Source of the DNA: an uncultured Erysipelotrichaceae bacterium
GTDB taxonomy: Bacteria > Bacillota_I > Bacilli_A > Erysipelotrichales > Erysipelotrichaceae
Direction of reading: 5' to 3'
DNA length: 9,699 nt
Assembly: GCA_937902945.1 (NCBI GenBank)
Contig: CALEMD010000183.1
Location: 1-9,699 of the forward strand
Shown: positions 5,224 through 9,699 of the stretch, one piece after another
How the letters are laid out: each line of letters opens with the position of its first letter
How positions within the stretch are numbered: position 1 is the stretch's first letter
The notes under the pieces: model-generated
Databases searched by the model: none
Told to the model about the DNA's origin: nothing
Seen by the model: only the letters and a program-made list of their open reading frames with translations
Made by a program: the position numbers and the translations under genes

Positions 5224-7164
5224 ATGGATAAGAAACAGGTAGTAGTATGCATAACAGCATCGCCAACTGGACTGAAATTGATTAAAATAGCCAATCGGCT
5301 GGCAGTTTCCCGTGATAGCGATCTTCAAGTTATCCATGTGCAAAGACAGGGGACTAACGAGATTATTGAACCGGCATTGAAAGACAGTCTTGAATACGCA
5401 AAAAGCATACATGCAAAAATTGTTATTCTGCAGGGACAGCATCCGGCAGAAAAAATAGCCCAATATGTACATGCAATTGAACTGGATAAACTGATCATTG
5501 GGAAAACTGAAGAGAAAGGAGTATTGTCAAACCTCTTTTATCGCCAGCTGAGCAAAAGACTTCCGCAGGCCGATATAATTACAATTCCGCAGCCGCAGAA
5601 GGAATATGATCCAGAGTACAAAGACAGTCCTCTGGCAACAAGCTGGAAAGATATAGGAATCATGTTCGAAATCCTAGTTCTAGCTACACTTATTTCGTGG
5701 TGGTTTCACTTGTTGGGATTTTCAGATGCCACATTGATTACGGTTTATATTCTGGCTGTGCTGCTTGTATCGTTTCTAACAAGTGGGTTTGTCTGCAGTA
5801 CTGTTTCTTCTGTGTTAAGCGTGCTGACGTTTAATTTTCTGTTTACTGTTCCGCTGTTTTCTCTGCGTTCATATGGAACTGGATATCCGGTTACACTTGT
5901 TATTATGTTTCTCGCAGCATTTCTGACGAGTTCATTGACGGCTCAGGTAAAGAGACAGGCACAGCAGCATGCACAGAATGCATATCGTACAGAGATGCTT
6001 CTGAATGCCAATCATCGGCTGCAGATGGCAACCGGAGAAACATCAATTCTGCAGGAGGCGGCAGGACAGATACAGAAACTGCTTGTGCACTCTGTACTGA
6101 TATATCCAGTTAGAAACGGAGTGCTTGATGAACCGCTGCTTGCGCCTGCAGGAGAAACTGAAGAACAGCTGCGCAGAGCGAGCGCTCTTTCTGATGAACG
6201 TGCAATTGCTCAATGGACTGCGGATAACAATACCCAGTCTGGAGCTTCTACAGGGATATTCAACGAATCAGCTTTCTGGTATCTGTCTGTACGCTTGAAT
6301 GATGACACGGTCTGTGCGGTTACTGCAATCCGTGTTGAAACAGGTGAAAGCATTGATGCGTTTGATAAGAATCTGATGCTGGCTATATTGGCAGAATGCT
6401 CTGTGGCAATTGAAAAAGAAAGACTGAATCAGACCAATGAAGAATATGCAGTGCAGATGAAACAGGAAAGACTCAGATCAGACTTGCTGCACTCCATATC
6501 CCACGATTTGAGAACGCCGCTTACAACCATTTCCGGCAATGCATCCTTATTGATGGAAAATACAGTCACCGATGAGAAGGAAAAGCAGAGAATCTATTCT
6601 GATATTTATGATGATTCTGTATGGCTGATGGGACTGGTAGAGAATCTTCTCTCTATTACAAGGATGGATAACGGTTCTTTGAAGATTCATAAAGAAGCGC
6701 AGGATTTGGCTGATATTGTAGATGCAGCACTTGCACATGCAGCACCGCGGCTGAAGAATGCTAAGGTGGATGTAGATAAAGGACAGCAGCTGGCAATAGT
6801 AAATGGGGATAGTTCTCTGCTTGTGCAGATGCTTGGCAATCTGATTGATAATGCTGTGAAGTATGCAGGAAATAACTGCCATCTTGATATCAGCATCCGA
6901 ACAGAGGGATCCGACTGCATATTGAGAATTGCAGATGATGGACCGGGAATTGCTGATACAGATAAGGAAAAGATATTTGATATGTTCTATACAGCGCAGA
7001 AGCATAAGACGATAGATGGCCGCAGGGGACTTGGATTGGGACTGGCATTGTGCAGGGAGATTGCACAGGCTCATAATGGAACAATAACAGTAAAGGATGC
7101 CCGTCCGCATGGAACCGCATTTGAAGTTATACTGCCGGCTATGGAGGGTAAGATATATGAATAG
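5224..7164 (+). CDS. kdpD: Short KdpD-like sensor histidine kinase (USP, 4-TM DUF4118, GAF-like, HisKA, HATPase)
   Basis: This inner-membrane sensor kinase is probably responsive to K+, turgor or osmolarity. Domains in order: a universal-stress-like domain (about 4-125, beginning VVVCITASPTGLKLI); four membrane spans of the KdpD/DUF4118 type (about 145-240); a linker and GAF-like region (about 250-395); the H-box SHDLRTPL with phosphorylated His427; the N-box NLIDNAVKYAG (Asn539, Asn543); the G1 box DDGPG (571-575); and the G2 box GLGLGL (602-607). At 646 aa it is about 250 residues shorter than the usual KdpD of about 890, because the N-terminal Walker-A KdpD domain is absent. No strong ribosome site precedes the ATG, which lies 10 bases after the previous stop, so translation may depend on re-initiation. 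The 3' end overlaps the regulator gene by 8 nt. Confidence 0.9.
   Translation: MDKKQVVVCITASPTGLKLIKIANRLAVSRDSDLQVIHVQRQGTNEIIEPALKDSLEYAKSIHAKIVILQGQHPAEKIAQYVHAIELDKLIIGKTEEKGVLSNLFYRQLSKRLPQADIITIPQPQKEYDPEYKDSPLATSWKDIGIMFEILVLATLISWWFHLLGFSDATLITVYILAVLLVSFLTSGFVCSTVSSVLSVLTFNFLFTVPLFSLRSYGTGYPVTLVIMFLAAFLTSSLTAQVKRQAQQHAQNAYRTEMLLNANHRLQMATGETSILQEAAGQIQKLLVHSVLIYPVRNGVLDEPLLAPAGETEEQLRRASALSDERAIAQWTADNNTQSGASTGIFNESAFWYLSVRLNDDTVCAVTAIRVETGESIDAFDKNLMLAILAECSVAIEKERLNQTNEEYAVQMKQERLRSDLLHSISHDLRTPLTTISGNASLLMENTVTDEKEKQRIYSDIYDDSVWLMGLVENLLSITRMDNGSLKIHKEAQDLADIVDAALAHAAPRLKNAKVDVDKGQQLAIVNGDSSLLVQMLGNLIDNAVKYAGNNCHLDISIRTEGSDCILRIADDGPGIADTDKEKIFDMFYTAQKHKTIDGRRGLGLGLALCREIAQAHNGTITVKDARPHGTAFEVILPAMEGKIYE
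7143..7148 (+). promoter_or_regulatory. Ribosome binding site fixing the regulator start at 7157
   Basis: GGAGGG lies 8 bases before the ATG at 7157. The longer frame from 7097 has no such site and would add 20 residues that do not fit a receiver domain. Confidence 0.8.
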
Positions 7165-7855
7165 CAGTTTGTCAGTTCTGATTGTTGAAGATGATAGACC
7201 CGTACGTTCACTCATTTCTACTGCTTTGCAATCAAGAAGCTACAGGATTGATACAGCGGCTTCGGGCAATGAGGCGCTGGTGCGTCTGACTGGCAGCTGT
7301 CCGGATATTCTGATCCTTGATCTTGGACTGCCGGATATGGATGGAGTGGACATCATCGCCAAGGTAAGAGAATGGTCGCAGCTGCCGATTATAGTGGTCA
7401 GTGCGAGAAGTGCAGATAAGGATAAAATACTGTCATTGGATGCCGGCGCAGATGACTATCTGACAAAGCCTTTCAGTGTAGATGAATTGCTGGCTAGAAT
7501 TCGGGTAGCCGCAAGAAGACTGCAGTTTCTGCATGAAACATCATCATCGGATATACCTGTTTTCAATAACGGCGGATTGACGATAGATTATCGCTCGGCC
7601 TGTGTCACAGTCGACGAAAAAGAAGTGCATCTGACACCGATTGAATATAAGCTATTATGCTTATTGGCAAAGAACATAGGCAGAGTGCTGACTCATAATG
7701 TCATTCTCAAGGAAGTATGGAATAATACGCTAGGAAATGATACACAGTCATTGCGTGTATATATGGCATCTCTTCGCAGCAAAGTAGAAATACCTTTAGG
7801 TGCAAAGATCATCCAGACACATATTGGCATTGGCTATCAGATGATCCGGCTCTAG
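7157..7855 (+). CDS. kdpE: KdpE-like response regulator (OmpR/PhoB family)
   Basis: This 232-aa cytosolic transcription factor is phosphorylated by the kinase encoded just upstream. The receiver domain (about 5-120) has the acidic pocket Glu11/Asp12/Asp13, phospho-acceptor Asp55 in LILDLGLPDMDG, switch Ser82 and Lys104 in LTKPFSVDELLARIR. These stretches closely resemble KdpE proteins. The C-terminal winged-helix domain (about 135-232) carries LTPIEYKLLCLLAKNIGRVL, the recognition-helix region QSLRVYMASLRSKVE and the ending GIGYQM. It overlaps the kinase gene by 8 nt. Since kdpFABC is absent from the window, the likely target is this trk operon itself, perhaps through the repeats at 1551-1588; that is inferred. 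Confidence 0.93.
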   Translation: MNSSLSVLIVEDDRPVRSLISTALQSRSYRIDTAASGNEALVRLTGSCPDILILDLGLPDMDGVDIIAKVREWSQLPIIVVSARSADKDKILSLDAGADDYLTKPFSVDELLARIRVAARRLQFLHETSSSDIPVFNNGGLTIDYRSACVTVDEKEVHLTPIEYKLLCLLAKNIGRVLTHNVILKEVWNNTLGNDTQSLRVYMASLRSKVEIPLGAKIIQTHIGIGYQMIRL

Positions 7856-7931
7856 AAACTTCCCTGTGCAATTTACTGAGTTGCAATAATCTGAAAATCA
7901 GCCACAATGATATTGAAAAACAGAATGGCTG

Positions 7932-7937
7932 AAAGGA
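7932..7937 (+). promoter_or_regulatory. Ribosome binding site favouring the cardiolipin synthase start at 7948
   Basis: AAAGGA sits 10 bases before the ATG at 7948. The earlier in-frame GTG at 7939 overlaps the end of this site and so is unlikely to be used. Confidence 0.7.
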
Positions 7938-7947
7938 AGTGCTGCGT

Positions 7948-9489
7948 ATGAATAAAAGACATATGGAAATAGCAGTAAGCAGACTGCTGTATGTTGCGCT
8001 GTTTGTAATCATTCAGGTTGGACTGCTGGTAACGGTTTTTGGGTTCTTCAAGAAACTGATTCCCTATTTCTCGGCAGTATGCATATGCATTTCAATTATT
8101 GCAACACTGCATATACTCAATTCATCCAGCAATCCCGCATATAAACTGGCGTGGATTATTCCTATCTTTCTGATGCCGGTTTTTGGCGGGCTTGCATATG
8201 CAATGTTTGGAACTGTTCGAGCAAGCCGCAAGACAAGAGAACGTTCTGTGCATCTGCACGAACAGTATCTTAGGGAAATGCAGAAGATACCGAATGCAGA
8301 GAAGGAACTGGAAGAATCAGAACTGAAAGATGGTTCCATGCAGTCGCACTACCTGCATAATGCATCCGGATGCCAGCCATATAACAATACACAGGTGACA
8401 TATCTGCCGCTTGGAGAAGATATGCTTGCGTCAATGAAAGAAGAGCTGCGCAAGGCAAAGAGATACATCTTCATGGAATACTTCATTGTGGAAGAAGGAA
8501 CTATGTGGAATTCCATACTGGAGATCTTGGAACAGAAAGTGGCTGAAGGTGTGGAAGTGCGTTTTATGTACGATGACCTTGGCTGTCTGATGACACTGCC
8601 TCGAAAGTATGCTCAGGATCTATGCAAAAAGGGAATCAAGGCAGCAGCCTTCAATCCCTTCAATACAATCCTTTCTCCGCGCTTCAATAATCGAGACCAT
8701 CGCAAGATCTGTGTCATTGACGGCATTGTTGGCTATACCGGCGGATGCAATCTGGCAGATGAATATATCAATGCGATTGTGAAACATGGGCATTGGAAAG
8801 ACACTGCCGTCTGCCTGAAAGGCAGAGCCGTGTGGAGCCTTGCTGTACAGTTCCTATCTATATATGATCTGGCGTCTGGATTGGATGAATCCTATGAAGC
8901 GTATTATCCAAAAGAAGAGGAACTGGCAAAGATCAAGGGTCCGGGTTTTGTTCAGCCTTATTCGGATATTCCTCTGGATGATCAGCAGGTTGGAGAATCA
9001 GCCTATATCAATATGATCATGCGTGCTAAGAAGTATGTATATATAACAACACCATATCTGATAATCGACAGTGATATGACGACGGCACTGCGTACAGCAG
9101 CACTCAGCGGTGTGGATGTCAGAATCATTACGCCGCATGTGCCGGATAAGAAGTTTGTGTTCATGCTTACAAGATCCTACTCCAAACCGCTTCTGGATGC
9201 AGGCGTAAAGATCTTTGAATATACGCCGGGATTCATTCATGCAAAGACATTTGTCAGTGATGACACCTATGCAATTGTTGGAACAATTAATCTTGATTAT
9301 CGAAGCCTCTATCTGCATCTTGAATGTGCGGCCTGGATGGCAGGTGTACCGGCAGTGAAGGATGTGCATGATGATTTTCTGAAAACCGAAAGTATTTCTA
9401 TGGCTATGAATGACAGCAATATGGGCAGACTGACATGGGGAAGAAAGATATTCCTCAGTATTCTGCGCTCACTTGCTCCGCTGATGTAG
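7948..9489 (+). CDS. cls: Cardiolipin synthase (two-HKD phospholipase D family)
   Basis: This 513-aa membrane enzyme condenses two phosphatidylglycerol molecules to cardiolipin and glycerol. Two N-terminal membrane helices (about 12-33 and 38-58, with a further hydrophobic stretch near 65-88) match the PLDc_N region. Both catalytic motifs are intact: HRKICVID (His251, Lys253, Asp258), followed by GYTGGCNLADEY, and HAKTFVSDD (His431, Lys433, Asp438), followed by GTINLDYRS. Length is typical of bacterial ClsA-type enzymes. The gene lies 92 bases after the regulator, in the same direction, and no clear terminator stands between. Cardiolipin content responds to osmotic stress in many bacteria, so control together with K+ uptake is plausible but not shown. 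Confidence 0.96.
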   Translation: MNKRHMEIAVSRLLYVALFVIIQVGLLVTVFGFFKKLIPYFSAVCICISIIATLHILNSSSNPAYKLAWIIPIFLMPVFGGLAYAMFGTVRASRKTRERSVHLHEQYLREMQKIPNAEKELEESELKDGSMQSHYLHNASGCQPYNNTQVTYLPLGEDMLASMKEELRKAKRYIFMEYFIVEEGTMWNSILEILEQKVAEGVEVRFMYDDLGCLMTLPRKYAQDLCKKGIKAAAFNPFNTILSPRFNNRDHRKICVIDGIVGYTGGCNLADEYINAIVKHGHWKDTAVCLKGRAVWSLAVQFLSIYDLASGLDESYEAYYPKEEELAKIKGPGFVQPYSDIPLDDQQVGESAYINMIMRAKKYVYITTPYLIIDSDMTTALRTAALSGVDVRIITPHVPDKKFVFMLTRSYSKPLLDAGVKIFEYTPGFIHAKTFVSDDTYAIVGTINLDYRSLYLHLECAAWMAGVPAVKDVHDDFLKTESISMAMNDSNMGRLTWGRKIFLSILRSLAPLM

Positions 9490-9608
9490 ATTGTCTGCAA
9501 ACAGCTGATTACCGCTGATCAATATATATTTTTCTGATTGAAAATCGAAGCCTTTCAGAGATACGGATCCAATTTGATTGACTTGAATATCTTTGCGGCT
9601 CAGAGATC

Positions 9609-9635
9609 GACGTAGATTTTCCCGTACGTCTTTTT
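9609..9635 (+). terminator. Probable rho-independent terminator downstream of cls
   Basis: GACGTA (9609-9614) pairs perfectly with TACGTC (9625-9630) over a 10-nt loop and is followed at once by five Ts. The stem is short and lies 120 bases after the cls stop, so the call is moderate. The opposite strand has no T-run in the matching place. Confidence 0.5.
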
Positions 9636-9699
9636 CCTCCGCTCAAGTATACTGAAAAATAATTCAGCCCGAATTTACAATCTAAATGCAACAGGAAGC

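Noticed and set aside
7097..7156. 20-residue N-terminal extension of the response regulator
   Set aside because: The extension lies inside the kinase gene in another frame, has no ribosome site, and the receiver fold begins after the ATG at 7157, which has GGAGGG at ideal spacing.
6547..7215. 222-aa minus-strand open frame across the kinase 3' half
   Set aside because: It is antisense to the well-conserved HisKA/HATPase region, its product is Cys/Ile/Ser-rich with no recognisable motifs, and no gene signals precede it.
9516..9547. Hairpin near the cls stop (TCAAT with ATTGA)
   Set aside because: The stem is only about 5 AT-rich pairs and no T-run follows it, so it is not a credible terminator.
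9509..9691. 60-aa minus-strand ORF downstream of cls
   Set aside because: Its composition is Ser/Arg-rich without any recognisable feature, it crosses the hairpin at 9609-9635, and no convincing start signals were seen.

Overview
The window comes from a low-to-moderate GC member of the Bacillota. Genes sit tightly packed behind purine-rich ribosome binding sites, often with 4-nt ATGA overlaps, and TGA is used as a stop. The gene set suggests an anaerobic gut or oral lineage (Erysipelotrichia- or Clostridia-like), but this is an inference from style and content, not a proven placement.

Left part (1-1082): the end of a sugar phosphotransferase (PTS) operon on the + strand. A cut-off upstream frame is followed by mannose-family EIIA and EIIB genes, all overlapping. 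No IIC or IID gene follows, so the membrane subunits must lie upstream or elsewhere.

Junction (1083-1633): a decayed, AT-rich gap with one protein-like open remnant and a possible 30-aa minus-strand ORF. It is followed by a complete tRNA-Asn(GTT) with a clear promoter and a strong terminator. Behind the tRNA is a short regulatory stretch carrying three TTTAACA-type repeats on one helical face.

Main part (1639-7855): one compact + strand operon for potassium uptake and its control. In order it encodes a TPR-like protein, a truncated RCK/TrkA protein (N-domain only), a full RCK_N+RCK_C TrkA protein, a 35-aa single-span membrane peptide, a TrkH/KtrB-type K+ channel-transporter with all four filter glycines, a membrane-anchored OB-fold-like surface protein, a short KdpD-like sensor kinase and a KdpE-like response regulator. 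The likely logic is that TrkH conducts K+, the two RCK proteins form its cytosolic gating assembly, and KdpD/KdpE senses K+ or osmotic state and controls this operon. No kdpFABC pump is present here, so a Kdp-type two-component system appears to have been rewired to a Trk transporter.

Right part (7948-9489): a cardiolipin synthase with two HKD motifs, separated by 92 bp with no visible terminator. It may be co-transcribed, which would join membrane lipid adjustment to osmotic or K+ control. A modest hairpin with a T-run lies after it.

The most interesting points are the split RCK pair, the unannotated-size 35-aa membrane peptide, the OB-fold surface protein of unknown role, and the KdpD that lacks its Walker-A domain and has lost the residues of the known c-di-AMP motif.
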